Shown one piece after another: positions 63,935 to 64,000 of a stretch of 64,000 nucleotides of DNA. Positions within the stretch are counted from its first letter, which is position 1, and the number at the start of each line of letters is the position of its first letter. A program made the position numbers and the translations under genes. Below the pieces are notes generated by a model. The model did no database searches. It was not told the DNA's origin and saw nothing but the letters and a program-made list of their open reading frames with translations. This stretch comes from Cellvibrionaceae bacterium (lineage in GTDB: Bacteria > Pseudomonadota > Gammaproteobacteria > Pseudomonadales > Cellvibrionaceae): NCBI GenBank assembly GCA_021151825.1, contig JAGKWQ010000018.1:62001-126000 (forward strand). Direction: 5' to 3'.

Positions 63935-64000
63935 AGCTACCTCTTGCATTGACTATTAAATAACATGCAAGCATTTTCAGTAATTTTCATTGATAGAAAA

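Overview
The window reads as a chromosomal piece of a Gram-negative, polysaccharide-degrading gammaproteobacterium, most likely Cellvibrio or a close relative. Supporting signs are tandem secreted GH16 glucanases (one with CBM6, one with a Ser-rich linker and C-terminal anchor), a secreted endonuclease I with a pre-peptidase domain, a TonB siderophore receptor, a CzcCBA pump, and PA0069-type, CcoG, NorR/Hmp and Ohr/OhrR genes. Genus is inferred from gene content only. No rRNA, tRNA or CRISPR array was seen.

1-755: the tail of a REP-associated tyrosine transposase (RAYT) and a thioredoxin/glutaredoxin-like gene whose 5' end looks lost.

1084-31352 (+ strand): an extracellular contractile injection system (eCIS, Pvc/Afp/MAC type). 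Order: DUF4255 terminator (Pvc16-like), an eCIS-linked protein of unknown function, sheath, two tube proteins, a DUF5908 small protein, LysM baseplate protein (Pvc7), VgrG-like spike (Pvc8), PAAR tip (Pvc10), gp25 (Pvc9), baseplate-J giant (Pvc11), fibre-like protein, small hypothetical, Pvc12-like wedge, 2091-aa tape-measure-family protein (Pvc14-like), AAA+ ATPase (Pvc15), and a 1005-aa membrane protein with a GH18-like domain. A cargo island follows (27091-31352): a DUF4157 protein with a decayed C-terminus, an EndoU-like protein, a DNA/RNA endonuclease-like protein, and an unknown protein with a Lys/Arg-rich tail. All four cargo proteins carry F-[STN]-D-[QN]-R at residues 26-29, a candidate loading signal. 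The only sheath gene lacks a normal N-terminus and start codon, so this locus may be damaged or misassembled.

31432-36943 (- strand): GH25 lysozyme without signal peptide, YkgJ-type Cys-cluster protein, secreted endonuclease I, lipoprotein zincin, CDF-type transporter.

37036-45788 (- strand): a czcCBA efflux operon with a His-rich membrane protein, preceded by a glycolipid/cell-wall trio (MGDG-synthase-type glycosyltransferase, YkoP-like protein, polysaccharide deacetylase). A REP-like hairpin with a GTAG head follows czcA.

46141-55851: arsJ-type transporter without a neighbouring gapdh, membrane-bound AraC regulator, paired GH16 genes, small membrane protein, TonB receptor under a Fur box, PA0069 radical-SAM gene under a LexA box, and an RHH/ParE toxin-antitoxin pair under a perfect palindromic operator.

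55858-64000: MocR regulator, ccoG, a nitric-oxide module (norR divergent from a small membrane gene plus hmp, with paired NorR sites and a sigma-54 promoter), ohr/ohrR with repeated TTATCGCG(A/C)TAA boxes, and a PACE efflux gene.
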